Source: Natronolimnohabitans sp. A-GB9
Lineage (GTDB): Archaea > Halobacteriota > Halobacteria > Halobacteriales > Natrialbaceae
DNA: 64,000 bases
NCBI RefSeq assembly: GCF_030848565.1
Contig: NZ_JAVDDV010000005.1
Location: 215,531-279,530 of the forward strand
Direction of reading: 5' to 3'
How positions within the stretch are numbered: position 1 is the first letter of the stretch; each line of letters starts with the position of its first letter. Below the pieces are notes generated by a model. The model saw only the letters and a program-made list of their open reading frames with translations, did not search any database and was not told where the DNA came from. The position numbers and the translations under genes are program-made. Of the stretch, positions 1-8,938 are shown one piece after another.

Positions 1-958
1 GCCCGCCGAAGACGATCGCGACCGCGCCGGCGGTACCGAGATAGTGGCGACCGACCTCGACCATCGCCGTCTCACCGAGTTCTGCGAGCCGTTCCCCTCC
101 GAACGCACTCGTCGCAACGAAGATCGTCACGACGTAGAGGACGCCGACGATGACCACCGAGCCGACCATCGCCAGCGGCAGGTTCCGCCCGGGGTCTTTT
201 ATCTCTCCCGCGACGGTCGCGACCTGTGCGAAGCCGAGATACGAGGTGAACACGAGCGCTGCTGTCGTGAACACCGGCATCGCTCCAAACGGGGCGAACT
301 GCTCAGGTGCGGCCTGATCGCCGACCAGACCGACCGCGTCGAGCCCTCCGTACCCGAGAAAGGCGACGAGAATCGACAGTAGCAGGGCGACGATTCCGTT
401 CTGGAGTTTCGCGGCGTTTTCGGTCCCCGTGACGTTGAGGACGGTAAACCCCGCACCGAACAACACGGCGATCGGGATGACCAGCCCCTCGCCGACCGCG
501 ATTCCGAGTTCGGCGAGCGTGTCGACGGCGTAGTAGCCGAAGCCGACGAGGTAAAACGCCGTCGCAAAGACCAGTCCAAACCACAGCGAGAGTCCGACGA
601 CGGCGCCGGCAAGCGTCCCCAGGCCCCGCGAGATGAAGTAGTAGCCACCGCCACTCTTTGGCATCGCGGTCGCGAGCTCCGAGGCCGGCAAGGCGACCAA
701 CAGGGCGACGACGGCACCGATGGCGAACGACGCGGCCGCGGCCGGGCCGGCGCGACCGGCTGCCAGTCCCGGAAAGACGAAGATACCCGCGCCGATCATC
801 GTCCCGATCCCGATCGCGAGCCCGCCAGTCAGGCCGAGCGTCCGCTCGAGTTCGGCGTCGTCGGTAAGCGTCGCCTCGTCGGTGTCGATCGCCGGCTCGG
901 TCTGGGGTGTCTCGCCTTCGATGTTGGTCCCCGTTGCCGACGGCCGATCGGTGCCCAT
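1..958 (-). CDS. APC-family amino acid permease (3' part missing)
   Basis: The reading frame starts at the ATG complementary to 956-958 and stays open to the window edge, giving about 319 residues without a stop. After a soluble, acidic N-terminus of about 45 residues come the first membrane segments, with the glycine-rich [11 protein letters not shown] signature of the amino acid-polyamine-organocation superfamily, followed by further hydrophobic segments. Such proteins import or exchange amino acids across the cytoplasmic membrane. The substrate cannot be told from this part. The C-terminal end lies outside the window, so it is unknown whether a C-terminal USP domain, as in some archaeal members, is present. 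Confidence 0.85.
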   Translation of the reverse strand, partial: MGTDRPSATGTNIEGETPQTEPAIDTDEATLTDDAELERTLGLTGGLAIGIGTMIGAGIFVFPGLAAGRAGPAAAASFAIGAVVALLVALPASELATAMPKSGGGYYFISRGLGTLAGAVVGLSLWFGLVFATAFYLVGFGYYAVDTLAELGIAVGEGLVIPIAVLFGAGFTVLNVTGTENAAKLQNGIVALLLSILVAFLGYGGLDAVGLVGDQAAPEQFAPFGAMPVFTTAALVFTSYLGFAQVATVAGEIKDPGRNLPLAMVGSVVIVGVLYVVTIFVATSAFGGERLAELGETAMVEVGRHYLGTAGAVAIVFGG

Positions 959-1067
959 AGCCACAGTCGTTTCGCCGAAGGGATATATACACTGCTGAAT
1001 ACGACTATGTGGGGACGACTCGAGACCGTCTTCGATCCGCCTGTATACGCCGCTTCCAGCCGATCAC

Positions 1068-1147
1068 TTACACTGTCGGACGGACGTCAGTACGACGTCG
1101 ACCGCGAATCGCGACCGATCGTCGAATCGTACTCTGCGACAGTATCA
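1068..1147. repeat. degenerate class B palindromic element
   Basis: This stretch aligns along its length with the class B element at 61970-62050: an ACTGTCGGAC-like left end, a CGCGACCGATCGTCGAAT core and a CGACAGTATCA right end. Several positions have drifted, so it looks like an old copy. Its right end runs directly into the class A remnant at 1145-1169. Confidence 0.6.
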
Positions 1148-1169
1148 TACGGGCTGTTGTACCGTATCA
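1145..1169. repeat. minimal class A element carrying a stop codon
   Basis: Only the two ends of a class A element remain: TCATACGG at 1145-1152 and ACCGTATCA at 1161-1169, with eight bases between. The last three bases are the complement of the TGA stop codon of the minus-strand gene at 1167-1493. Confidence 0.6.
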
Positions 1170-1493
1170 GAACAACAGACCGCCGAGTGGCACTTCCCCG
1201 TCGGGTTCGACGAGCACCGGAAACTCCTCCTCGTCGGGGACGCCGACGGTCAACACCTCTGACTCGAAGCCGGCGATTCGGACCGTGCCGAGGTCCATCG
1301 CACACAGAACCTGCCGCCCCTCGAGTTCAGCCGGCACGTAGTGTTTGTCGAGTTGGGCGGCGGACTGGACCTCGCCGTACTCGCCGAGGTCGATCCACAG
1401 CTTGGTCATCTTCGGTTTCTCTGCCTCGGGAAACGCCTCGGCCTCGAGTACTTCGCCGACGCGGATCTCGACGTCGAACGGATTCTCGACCAT
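1167..1493 (-). CDS. tRNA-binding domain protein (CsaA / MetRS C-terminal type)
   Basis: The product is 108 residues from the ATG at 1493; a longer reading to 1583 adds 30 low-complexity residues and is unlikely. The fold is the OB-type tRNA-binding domain found at the C-terminus of archaeal and bacterial methionyl-tRNA synthetases and as the stand-alone protein CsaA. Evidence is the opening DVEIRVGEVLEAEAFP, the KMTKLWIDLG strand and the GVPDEE...VPLGG tail. It probably binds the elbow of tRNAs or acts in a tRNA-linked chaperone role; the exact partner is not shown. Its TGA stop codon lies in a class A repeat end. Confidence 0.8.
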   Translation of the reverse strand: MVENPFDVEIRVGEVLEAEAFPEAEKPKMTKLWIDLGEYGEVQSAAQLDKHYVPAELEGRQVLCAMDLGTVRIAGFESEVLTVGVPDEEEFPVLVEPDGEVPLGGLLF

Positions 1494-1721
1494 GAGACGT
1501 GATGTCGATACACGAGAAGAAGAACGTTCGGTTTTCGGAACCGTCGTGACCGCCGTTACACTCGAGTCGTCGCGGTCGTTCACCGGTCGGTGGGAAACAC
1601 GGCGTTCAGAACGCCGCCGTAACGGTTTCTGATCGTTCGCGCACAGACAGGCTGGAAATGAATCGGGACGATCACAGGAGCCAACTCGCCGTCCTCTCCT
1701 GCGGTCAGTTCTCCGCGGCGT

Positions 1722-1807
1722 CTATAGTAACAACTGCAACGGTTTACACACTGATCGCCGATCCGTCTGGCGATCAGGTGTGCAATGACTTGCAGTGGCT
1801 ACTATAG
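1722..1807. repeat. class C palindromic element, copy 1 (86 bp)
   Basis: The element runs from CTATAGTAAC to GCTACTATAG and has an inner hairpin made of CACTGATCGCC and GGCGATCAGGTG. A second copy of exactly the same length lies at 35869-35954 and differs at only two positions. The last bases encode the final Leu codon and the TAG stop of the minus-strand gene starting at 2551. Confidence 0.85.
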
Positions 1808-2551
1808 CGAATCCGCTTCGAACGCCTCACTGTAACGGGCCAACGTGTCCTCGTAGCCGGCCATCGCGAGATCGTAGGTTGCACGTAGATCCGCAATCGG
1901 CGTCTCGGTCGCGTCGACCCGGAGATCGTTGTACGGTGGCACCCAGTCGTGATCCTCGGTCGTCTCGACGACGACGGCAGCGCTCTGTACCGTGAGTTCC
2001 TCGCGTTTGTCGCCACCCTCGAGGTCGCCCGCAGCGAGGGCGTCGATCAGGCGCTTGGCAAGGGGGTCGGTCTCGACGTCCGCACACACTCCACCGGGGC
2101 CACTCGAGCGATCGACCGTCTCGTGGACGGCGTTGGCCTCGTAGTTCGCCACGGTCGCCTCGAGGACGTCCTCGCCGGTCAGCATGTTGCCGGCGACGGT
2201 GAAGTGGTCGCCCTCGATGTGGCCGAACCAGTCGACACACTCCCCACCGGAGAAAGCGAAGGTCCCCTCGCGGTCGACGCCGTGGATCTGCCGCTGTGGG
2301 GCGCCGTCGTCGGTGTTGAGCAGGGCCTCGAGTGCGTCGTCGATCGCGAGGCCGTCCTCGAGATACTCGAGGCAGCGTTCGCCGAGTTCGACGTTGACCA
2401 GGCTCTGGGTCGCGATCGCACCGTGTTCGCCGACGAACGGACAGAGGGCACCGACACCGGGGAGACGCGTCGTGACGGCGACCCCGAAGCGGTCGTGGCA
2501 CTCGCCGTCTTCGGTCTCGTAAGTCTCGTGGACGCAGATGCTGAACGTCAT
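1802..2551 (-). CDS. DUF1028 family protein (Ntn-hydrolase-like)
   Basis: The protein has 249 residues when started at the ATG at 2551 (MTFSICVHE). A longer open frame to 2797 reads through what looks like upstream non-coding sequence. DUF1028 proteins begin with T-F-S/T-I and continue with a G-V-A-V segment and a G-A-x-A-T-Q-S motif, all visible here (GVAVTTRLPGVG, GAIATQSLVN). They resemble N-terminal nucleophile hydrolases and their substrate is unknown; some bacterial members sit beside peptide or amino acid catabolism genes. The neighbours here give no pathway. The stop codon is supplied by the class C repeat. Confidence 0.8.
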   Translation of the reverse strand: MTFSICVHETYETEDGECHDRFGVAVTTRLPGVGALCPFVGEHGAIATQSLVNVELGERCLEYLEDGLAIDDALEALLNTDDGAPQRQIHGVDREGTFAFSGGECVDWFGHIEGDHFTVAGNMLTGEDVLEATVANYEANAVHETVDRSSGPGGVCADVETDPLAKRLIDALAAGDLEGGDKREELTVQSAAVVVETTEDHDWVPPYNDLRVDATETPIADLRATYDLAMAGYEDTLARYSEAFEADSL

Positions 2552-2840
2552 CGGTCGTGGATCGTCGCTGGCGAATACCAATCGCTGGTCGGTCTCGGGG
2601 TGCGCGATACGGAGCCGATCCGGTCGACTCGGACTCGACTCGCTGTCGGTCGATCGACGGTACGGAGGACGGGGGCCATACGACGACCTTTCGGCTGCTC
2701 TCATACAACTTTTGAACCTAAACAGTTTGATGAACGACAGCGGGTGAGAGAATCGTCCGTCCGAACTGGTCGCATCGAGTCGATCGGTCTGAGTCACCCC
2801 GTTCAGTGTGTCCGTTCTCGTGACTTTGTCTGACGTAAGA

Positions 2841-2848
2841 ACTATACT
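2841..2848 (+). promoter_or_regulatory. TATA-like box for sepF
   Basis: ACTATACT sits about 27 bases before the ATG at 2872, the spacing expected for a leaderless haloarchaeal transcript. Confidence 0.45.
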
Positions 2849-2871
2849 GGCGGCGGCGGTGGGTTACGCCA

Positions 2872-3237
2872 ATGGGACTTATGAGCAAAATCCTCGGCGG
2901 GGGCGGCTCCCGAACGGCCGAGGACTACGTCGAACTGGATCTCGACGACGTATCGGCGAGTTCGGCCGACGCGGCGGCGATGCAGGTACACATCGCCGAG
3001 GTCAGCAACCAGGCCGACGCCATCGATATCAAAGACGCCGTCTACGACGGCGACATCGTCATCGCCGACATCACGCGTTTGCGGACCAACGACAGTACAG
3101 TCGAACACATCGTCGACGAACTCCGGCAGGTCGCCCACGAGGTCGACGGTGACATCGTCCGCAAGGGTGACGACCAGATGATCATCACGCCGACCGGCGT
3201 CCGAATCAGTCGCGAGAAGCTCGGACAACGGGCCTAA
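2872..3237 (+). CDS. sepF: cell division protein SepF
   Basis: The 121-residue product has the archaeal SepF layout: a short N-terminal segment (MGLMSKILGGGG) that serves as a membrane anchor in the family, an acidic linker, and a C-terminal alpha/beta domain from about residue 38 (MQVHIAEV...DAIDIKDAVYDGDIVIADITRL...DDQMIITPTGVRIS). In haloarchaea SepF anchors FtsZ rings to the membrane and is essential for division. Translation may start at Met1 or at Met4; Met1 gives the better spacing to the TATA-like box. It appears monocistronic. Confidence 0.9.
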   Translation: MGLMSKILGGGGSRTAEDYVELDLDDVSASSADAAAMQVHIAEVSNQADAIDIKDAVYDGDIVIADITRLRTNDSTVEHIVDELRQVAHEVDGDIVRKGDDQMIITPTGVRISREKLGQRA

Positions 3238-3424
3238 GACGTAAGCACCGTCCAATCGAGACGGTGGCCGGCGAATCGATTCTCGAGCGATATCGTCTCC
3301 GTCTCGCGGTCGGCGTTCTCGCGTCGTTTTCGGCCAGGCCTCGAAAACCAGTCCTACGCCGATAGTACCTCGTTTCGGTGGCTCTCGACCGATGTTTTCA
3401 CCCGGCGGGAATTCCGGTGTCGGG

Positions 3425-3434
3425 TTATTATATA
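3425..3434 (+). promoter_or_regulatory. TATA box for the HTH regulator
   Basis: TTATTATATA lies about 24 bases upstream of the ATG at 3454, so the mRNA is probably leaderless. Confidence 0.5.
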
Positions 3435-3453
3435 CGGGCTGGTACTGTCGCGC

Positions 3454-4101
3454 ATGACAGGGTTTCGAGCGACGATCGTCGTAAGCGATCCTACAGCGTG
3501 CCCGGTTGCAGACACGTCGACGGCTGCCGAGGAACCGATCACGTCCGTAACGCGTTCGCGTGCGTCAGCGAACGGAACGGTCGTCGAGGAGTTCGGCGTC
3601 GCTAGCGCGACGGCCGAGACTGCGAACGCGACCACAGCGGAACTGACACCGATCCAGGCCTCCGACCGAGAGACGGTGTACCGATTCGAACGCGAAGCCG
3701 ACGCCGACTGTGCGTGCGAACTCGTCGAACGAAGCGGGACGCCGGTCTCCTCGGTTCGTGCGGACGACGGTTCGCTACAGCTGACGTTTCGCACTCTCGA
3801 GCTGGCAGAACTCGCCGACATCGTCGACGAACTCCGCGAGCACTTCGACGGCGTCGTCGTCGAAGAGCTGACTCAGGACCACGACGACGAGACGTCCGAT
3901 CCGGTTTTCGTCGATCGAGACTCGCTGACGACACGCCAGCGTGAAATCCTCGAGACGGCCCACGAGATGGGCTACTTCGACTATCCGAAGGGAGCGAACG
4001 CGACCGACGTCGCCGCGGAACTCGGCATTGCCCGGTCGACGTTTACCGAACACCTGGCAGCCGCACAGACGAAGGTGCTGGATGCATTGCTCGAAAAGTA
4101 A
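3454..4101 (+). CDS. bacterio-opsin activator (Bat)-type HTH regulator
   Basis: The 215-residue protein has a poorly conserved N-terminal alpha/beta sensor half and a C-terminal HTH_10 domain (from about residue 155, DSLTTRQREILETAHEMGYFDYPK...TDVAAELGIARSTFTEHLAAAQ). This architecture is the haloarchaeal bacterio-opsin-activator-like transcription factor family. The recognition helix is the GIARSTFTEHL segment. Only the DNA-binding half can be assigned; the signal and target genes are unknown. It is preceded by a clear TATA box and stands alone between sepF and citrate synthase. A second member is at 42503-43156. Confidence 0.85.
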   Translation: MTGFRATIVVSDPTACPVADTSTAAEEPITSVTRSRASANGTVVEEFGVASATAETANATTAELTPIQASDRETVYRFEREADADCACELVERSGTPVSSVRADDGSLQLTFRTLELAELADIVDELREHFDGVVVEELTQDHDDETSDPVFVDRDSLTTRQREILETAHEMGYFDYPKGANATDVAAELGIARSTFTEHLAAAQTKVLDALLEK

Positions 4102-4237
4102 TGGAAAATAATTCATATATTCGCTAATATGTGACTAAATGTCGAGTTTCTCTCCGATAAAGAGCGTTCAGTTGTTCGTTTGCTCGGAACGAAGCGGAGA
4201 CATCACACGCGTTCGGCCGTGACGGCGGACAAACGAC

Positions 4238-4248
4238 AATACTTTTCC
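4238..4248 (+). promoter_or_regulatory. TATA-like box for citrate synthase
   Basis: An AT-rich CAATACTTTTC stretch lies about 25-30 bases upstream of the ATG at 4272. Confidence 0.4.
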
Positions 4249-4271
4249 AATGGGATGCGAAACCATCCTCT

Positions 4272-5420
4272 ATGGCTGACGATCTCAAGAAAGGACTGGA
4301 GGGAGTCCTTGTCGCAGAGTCCGGACTCAGCTCGATCGACGGTGACGAAGGCCGACTGATCTATCGGGGCTATTCGATCGAGGATCTCGCTCGTGGCGCG
4401 AGCTACGAGGAGGTCCTCTATCTCCTCTGGCACGGCGAGCTTCCGACCGCCGACGAACTCGAGGAGTTTACCGCGGCGATCGACGAGGAACGCGAGATCT
4501 CCGACGACGTCCTCGCGACGATGGAGCGACTCGCCGACGCCGACGAGCAGCCGATGGCCGCACTCCGGACTGCGGTCTCGATGTTCTCGGCGACTGAACC
4601 CGAGACCGACGCCGATCCCGAGGATCTCGAGGCGACCCTGCGCAAAGGACGGCGCATTACCGCCAAGATCCCGACCGCGCTTGCGGCGTTCGAGCGCTAT
4701 CGACTCGGCGAAGAGCCCCTCGATCCCCACCCCGATCTGGGGCTCGCTGCCAACTTCCTGTACATGCTGACCGGCGAGGAACCGAGCGACGTTCACGCCG
4801 AGACCTTCGATCAGGCGCTGATCCTCCACGCCGACCACGGGCTAAACGCCTCGACGTTTACGTCGATGGTGATCGGCTCGACGATGGCAGACATTTACAG
4901 CGCCGTCACCGGTGGCGTCAGTGCGCTCTCCGGTCCGCTTCACGGCGGTGCAAACCAGGACGTCATGGAGGTCCTCTTCGAGATCGACGAGAGCGACCTA
5001 GACCATCGTGAGTGGGTCGAACAGGCGACCGAGGAGGGACGGCGTATCCCCGGCTTCGGTCACCGCGTCTACAACGTCAAAGACCCACGGGCGAAGATCC
5101 TCCAGGAACGCAGCGAGGAACTCGCCGAAGAGGGCGACGACAAGTGGTACAACTACACCACGACCATCGAACAGTACCTCTCCGAGGAGAAAGGTCTCTC
5201 CGAGAAGGGCATCGCCCCGAACGTCGACTTCTACTCCGGGTCCGTCTACTACCAGCTCGGCATCCCGATCGATATGTACACCCCGATCTTCGCGATGAGC
5301 CGTGTCGGCGGCTGGGTCGGTCACGTCCTCGAGTACCAGGAGGACAACCGTCTGATCCGTCCGCTCTCGCGATACACCGGTCCCGAAGATCAGGAGTTCG
5401 TCCCGCTCGAGGAGCGGTAA
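4272..5420 (+). CDS. gltA: citrate synthase
   Basis: The 382-residue enzyme condenses acetyl-CoA and oxaloacetate to citrate, the entry step of the TCA cycle. Family landmarks are present: the N-terminal KKGLEGVLVAESGLSSIDGDEGRLIYRGY strand region, the LHGGAN loop with a catalytic histidine, GFGHRVYN with a second catalytic histidine, and the C-terminal RPLSRYTGP substrate arginine. Length is normal for the compact archaeal/Gram-positive type. It has its own promoter and no operon partner; the following gene is 143 bases away. Confidence 0.95.
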   Translation: MADDLKKGLEGVLVAESGLSSIDGDEGRLIYRGYSIEDLARGASYEEVLYLLWHGELPTADELEEFTAAIDEEREISDDVLATMERLADADEQPMAALRTAVSMFSATEPETDADPEDLEATLRKGRRITAKIPTALAAFERYRLGEEPLDPHPDLGLAANFLYMLTGEEPSDVHAETFDQALILHADHGLNASTFTSMVIGSTMADIYSAVTGGVSALSGPLHGGANQDVMEVLFEIDESDLDHREWVEQATEEGRRIPGFGHRVYNVKDPRAKILQERSEELAEEGDDKWYNYTTTIEQYLSEEKGLSEKGIAPNVDFYSGSVYYQLGIPIDMYTPIFAMSRVGGWVGHVLEYQEDNRLIRPLSRYTGPEDQEFVPLEER

Positions 5421-5563
5421 CCGCACTGTTCGAACGGCAGGCACTGGCGATCGACCGAACCGATTTTTCGCGGCCATCGCGATCCCGGAAGCGACGTGAA
5501 TTTCCCTCGCTCCTTGTCCCGATAGACGGTACGTGCAAGTGCCACGGCGACGACGTGATCCGT

Positions 5564-5971
5564 ATGCAACTGTTCGTCTACGGAACGCTGACTGATCCGG
5601 CACAGATCGAAGCGATCGTAGACGCTGGGCCCGGTACGTTCGAGTTCGTCGGTCCGACCACGCTCGAGGGGTTCAGACGTGTCGACGGTCGATATCCGAC
5701 GCTCGTCCCCGGCGGCAGCGTCGAGGGGCGACTGCTTGCGGTCGACAAACGGGCGCTCGAGCGACTCGATCGATACGAGGGTGTCGATCAGGGGTTGTAC
5801 GTCCGGATCGCTGTCCCGAAAGCCGACGGTGGACAGGGCTGGGTGTACGTCGGCCACCCGGATCGACTCGGTGCCGACGCCGACGCGGCCTGGCCCGACG
5901 AGCGATCGTTCCGCGAGGCGGTCGAGACCGCGGCCGCGCGCCGCGATGCCGTACTCCGAGTACACGAATGA
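5564..5971 (+). CDS. gamma-glutamylcyclotransferase-like (AIG2) protein
   Basis: The 135-residue protein opens with MQLFVYGTLTDP, the YGTL loop that binds the substrate in gamma-glutamylcyclotransferase-fold proteins. It continues with DGRYPTLVPGG, VEGRLLAV and LDRYEGV, the segment in which the family acidic catalytic residue lies (LDxYEG). Members act on gamma-glutamyl amines or related amides. Haloarchaea use gamma-glutamylcysteine as their main thiol, so a role in thiol turnover is possible, but this is inference. The start at 5564 matches the family N-terminus; the longer frame from 5012 overlaps citrate synthase. Confidence 0.8.
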   Translation: MQLFVYGTLTDPAQIEAIVDAGPGTFEFVGPTTLEGFRRVDGRYPTLVPGGSVEGRLLAVDKRALERLDRYEGVDQGLYVRIAVPKADGGQGWVYVGHPDRLGADADAAWPDERSFREAVETAAARRDAVLRVHE

Positions 5972-6222
5972 CGACTGTCTGCCGACCGTCAGACACGGCC
6001 GACATCGCCGCTCTGTCTTGCGGTTTCACTTTCACCCCGGAGCCATGAGCTTTATATGGTCCGCGTCCCCTTCTACACTCGCACGTCACACGCCGTGCAT
6101 TCCCTGTATTCCCTGTCGTGTTGCCAACCAGGCAGCACAGTTCTGTCGGGGTGTCGCTACGCTGGATCGACTGGCCGACCGGTCCCCGACAGTCTTTCAA
6201 TACCCACCCCGTAGTCGACCGT

Positions 6223-7434
6223 ATGCTCGACCTCGATGACGTTCTCGAAGCCCGTAAACGGGTTCGAGAGACGTCCAGGCACACTCCGCTGGAGAGTTCG
6301 CACACCTATTCGGCGATGACTGGCGCCGACGTGCGTCTGAAACTGGAGAACTTCCAGCGGACGGGCGCGTTCAAGATCCGCGGTGCGACAAACCGGATTG
6401 CGACCCTCTCCGAGGAACAGAAAGCGGCCGGTGTCGTCACCGCGAGCGCAGGCAACCACGCACAGGGTGTCGCGCTCGCGGCGACACGATCGGGCGTCGA
6501 CGCGAAGATCGTCATGCCCGAACACGCCCCGATATCGAAGGTCAAAGCGACCAAAAACTACGGCGCGGAGGTCGTCCTCTCCGGTCGGGACTACGACGCG
6601 GCCGCAGAGCGCGCCCACGAGATCGAACGCGAGGAAGGACGGACCTACGTCCACGCCTTCGACGACGAGTACGTGATGGCCGGCCAGGGCACCATTGGCC
6701 TCGAGATTCTCGACGACTGCCCCGAAGTCGAGACCGTCGTCGTCCCCATCGGTGGCGGCGGTCTCATCAGCGGTATCGCCACCGCGATCAAAGAACAGAA
6801 ACCCGACACGCGCGTGATCGGCGTCCAGGCCGAGGGCGCCTCGAGCGCCGCCCCGTCCCTCGAGAAAGGCGAACGCGTCGCCTTGGAGGAGGTCGACACC
6901 ATCGCCGACGGCATCGCGACCCGCAGCGTCGGCGAGGAGACGTTCCCCTACATCCAGGAGTACGTCGACGAGATCGTCACCGTCTCGGACCCCGAGATCG
7001 CCGTCGCCCTGGTCTATCTCCTCGAGCGCTCGAAGACGCTCGTAGAGGGTGCAGGTGCGGTTCCGCTCGCGGCGGTCCTCTTCGAGGCGTTCGACTACGG
7101 CGACGACGAGACCATCGTCACCGCCCTCTGTGGGGGCAACATCGACCTCAACACCCTGACGAACGTCATCGTCCGCGGCCTCGTCGAGACCGGCCGCTAT
7201 CTGAAGATCCGAACCGTCCTCAAGGACCGTCCCGGCGCCCTCGAGGACTTGCTCGAGATCTTTACGGCCCACCGGGCGAACATCTACGCCATCCACCACG
7301 ATCGGACGTCCCGCGAGGTCGAGATGAGCGACACGGAAGTCGAGATCGAACTCGAGATGCGCGGCCCCGACCACGTCGACGCCTTCCTCTCGGATATGCG
7401 GGAGGCGGGTTACGAGGTCGACGTGCTCGCCTGA
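6223..7434 (+). CDS. ilvA: threonine ammonia-lyase (threonine dehydratase)
   Basis: The 403-residue PLP enzyme deaminates threonine to 2-oxobutyrate, either for isoleucine synthesis or for catabolism. The PLP lysine is Lys51 in TGAFKIRGA. The SAGNHAQG asparagine loop and the VPIGGGGLISG phosphate-binding loop follow, and a C-terminal ACT domain occupies about residues 325-403 (LKIRTVLKDRPGALEDLLE), as in the short catabolic or single-ACT biosynthetic types. Start 6223 gives the family N-terminus (MLDLDDVLEARKRV); a TTTCAATACC box at 6194-6203 would give a leaderless mRNA. The ACT domain suggests allosteric control by an amino acid. Confidence 0.9.
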   Translation: MLDLDDVLEARKRVRETSRHTPLESSHTYSAMTGADVRLKLENFQRTGAFKIRGATNRIATLSEEQKAAGVVTASAGNHAQGVALAATRSGVDAKIVMPEHAPISKVKATKNYGAEVVLSGRDYDAAAERAHEIEREEGRTYVHAFDDEYVMAGQGTIGLEILDDCPEVETVVVPIGGGGLISGIATAIKEQKPDTRVIGVQAEGASSAAPSLEKGERVALEEVDTIADGIATRSVGEETFPYIQEYVDEIVTVSDPEIAVALVYLLERSKTLVEGAGAVPLAAVLFEAFDYGDDETIVTALCGGNIDLNTLTNVIVRGLVETGRYLKIRTVLKDRPGALEDLLEIFTAHRANIYAIHHDRTSREVEMSDTEVEIELEMRGPDHVDAFLSDMREAGYEVDVLA

Positions 7435-7457
7435 TTCGTGTTTGGATGTCGGCAGGA

Positions 7458-7465
7458 TCTTTACG
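7458..7465 (+). promoter_or_regulatory. TATA-like box for universal stress protein
   Basis: TCTTTACG lies about 27 bases before the ATG at 7489. A nearly identical motif precedes the stress protein gene at 12055. Confidence 0.45.
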
Positions 7466-7488
7466 GCGCTTGCCGTACCGATCGGACG

Positions 7489-7932
7489 ATGTTCGAGACG
7501 ATTCTGCTTCCGACCGACGGCAGCGAGCACGCCGAGGCCGCCGCCGACACCGGCCTCGAGCTCGCGGCCGTCCACGACGCGGCCGTCCACGTCGTCTGTG
7601 TTGCCGACACCGGTCCGCTGGGTGACCTCCGGCTACCGGGCGATGCGGCAAGCGCCGAAGACGCGATGCGCGAACGCGCCCAGGAACACGTCGACGCGAT
7701 TCTCGAGCGGGCCGAAGGGACCGGGCTCGACGTCGCCGGAACGGTGTTACAGGGTCCGCCAGAACACGAGATCCTCGAGTACGCCGCGGACAACGACGTC
7801 GACCTGATCGTGATGGGGACCCGCGGCCGGGGCGGTGTCCACCGCATGGCGATGGGGAGCGTGACTGATCACGTCATTCGGTTCGGCGAGATCCCCGTGT
7901 TCGTGGCAAACGACGGAAAAGAGTCCGACTAA
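7489..7932 (+). CDS. universal stress protein (UspA family)
   Basis: The 147-residue single-domain protein shows the UspA fold: ETILLPTDGSEHAE at the N-terminus, and GPPEHEILEYA followed by the ATP-binding loop VMGTRGRGGVHRMAMGSVTDHVIR, which has the G-x2-G-x9-G-S/T pattern of the nucleotide-binding subfamily. It is probably an ATP-binding stress or regulatory protein. The predicted start follows a TATA-like box directly. Its stop lies only five bases from the convergent gene stop at 7938. Confidence 0.9.
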   Translation: MFETILLPTDGSEHAEAAADTGLELAAVHDAAVHVVCVADTGPLGDLRLPGDAASAEDAMRERAQEHVDAILERAEGTGLDVAGTVLQGPPEHEILEYAADNDVDLIVMGTRGRGGVHRMAMGSVTDHVIRFGEIPVFVANDGKESD

Positions 7933-7937
7933 CACCG

Positions 7938-8342
7938 TCAGCTTGCAATCTCGTTGATCGCCTCCGTCCGGCGACCGAGCGACCAGCCGAGCAACGCGAG
8001 GCCGACGTAGATTCCGATCGCGGGTACCACGTACGCCTCGAGGATCATCTCAGGGGTGAAGCCGAACGCGTCGAGTGCCGCAGCGAGCAGCGCCGAGACG
8101 AGAAAGAGCGCGATACCGATGTCGGCGGTCCGCATACTGGGCAGGTCGGTAGGCTCGGAGACGATACGTCCGACTGCGTAGAAGACGATCGTATACGTAA
8201 CCCAGCCGGCGAGCAGCGCCAGTCCGGTCATGAAGACGTCACCGGGGAAGTACTCCGGAACGAACGAGACGTGGATTATCACCGTAACGAGCAGTGCGCT
8301 CCCGAGGAGCACGAACAGCAACGGACGCCGCGTGTCACTCAT
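7938..8342 (-). CDS. small four-helix membrane protein
   Basis: The 134-residue product contains four hydrophobic segments (about residues 7-29, 37-58, 74-92 and 104-122) joined by short polar loops, and a soluble C-terminal tail. No catalytic motif is visible and I do not recognise the family. Conserved haloarchaeal membrane proteins of this size are common. It is transcribed in the same direction as coaD, 64 bases downstream of it, and may share its transcript. Confidence 0.65.
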   Translation of the reverse strand: MSDTRRPLLFVLLGSALLVTVIIHVSFVPEYFPGDVFMTGLALLAGWVTYTIVFYAVGRIVSEPTDLPSMRTADIGIALFLVSALLAAALDAFGFTPEMILEAYVVPAIGIYVGLALLGWSLGRRTEAINEIAS

Positions 8343-8406
8343 TAGTTTTCCTGCGCGTCTCGATACTCATTATATTACTGTTACGTCCCGCCTGCGGGGA
8401 CTGCCA

Positions 8407-8871
8407 CTATTCGAGGAGCCGCCCGTGCTCGTCGATCTCCCCCTTGACGATACGCGTCGAAGAGATGCGCTCGCCGTCGTCGGCGAGAACGTAGGGCGCG
8501 ACGATCCCAGAGATCGGTTCGAAGCCCCGCTCGCGGCGCCTGGCGTTGACGTCCTCGAGTTCGGGTGCGGTCTCGGGTGAGACGACCAGGGCGTCGATCG
8601 ACGGCTCGTCAGCTGCGATGCCGTACTCGGTCTCGAGTCGCCGTACCTCGACCTCGCGGTTCCACTCGTCGATCGCGGCGATCTCGTCGGTTACCGCCTG
8701 GACGCGGTCGTCGAAGTCGGGAATCGGTCGCGGCTCGGTGCGGGTCTCGACGGCCAGTTCGTCGCTCGTCAGGGCGACGACGACGTGCTCGCCGAACCGG
8801 AGGGCGTGTTCGAACAGGGTTCGGTGCCCGTCGTGGATCGGTCCGAACGTGCCCGCGACTGCGACTCGCAT
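8407..8871 (-). CDS. coaD: phosphopantetheine adenylyltransferase (archaeal type)
   Basis: The 154-residue enzyme transfers AMP from ATP to 4'-phosphopantetheine to make dephospho-CoA. The nucleotidyltransferase signature GTFGPIHDGH is at residues 7-16, and the C-terminal ISSTRIVKGEI motif is the second half of the active site. The start is the ATG at 8871 (MRVAVAGTFG); a longer frame to 9180 has no family support. It lies in a minus-strand run with the isochorismatase-like gene 68 bases upstream. Confidence 0.9.
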   Translation of the reverse strand: MRVAVAGTFGPIHDGHRTLFEHALRFGEHVVVALTSDELAVETRTEPRPIPDFDDRVQAVTDEIAAIDEWNREVEVRRLETEYGIAADEPSIDALVVSPETAPELEDVNARRRERGFEPISGIVAPYVLADDGERISSTRIVKGEIDEHGRLLE

Positions 8872-8938
8872 GTGGGGTGCAACGCCGAGACGACGTATAA
8901 CTGTACTAGCCGGCTCTCGTCGGGTGTGATCCTCGCCC

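Noticed and set aside
6157..7590. A 477-codon minus-strand frame opposite threonine ammonia-lyase.
   Set aside because: Its composition (Val/Asp/Gly-rich without motifs) is typical of antisense frames, and the plus strand carries all catalytic motifs.
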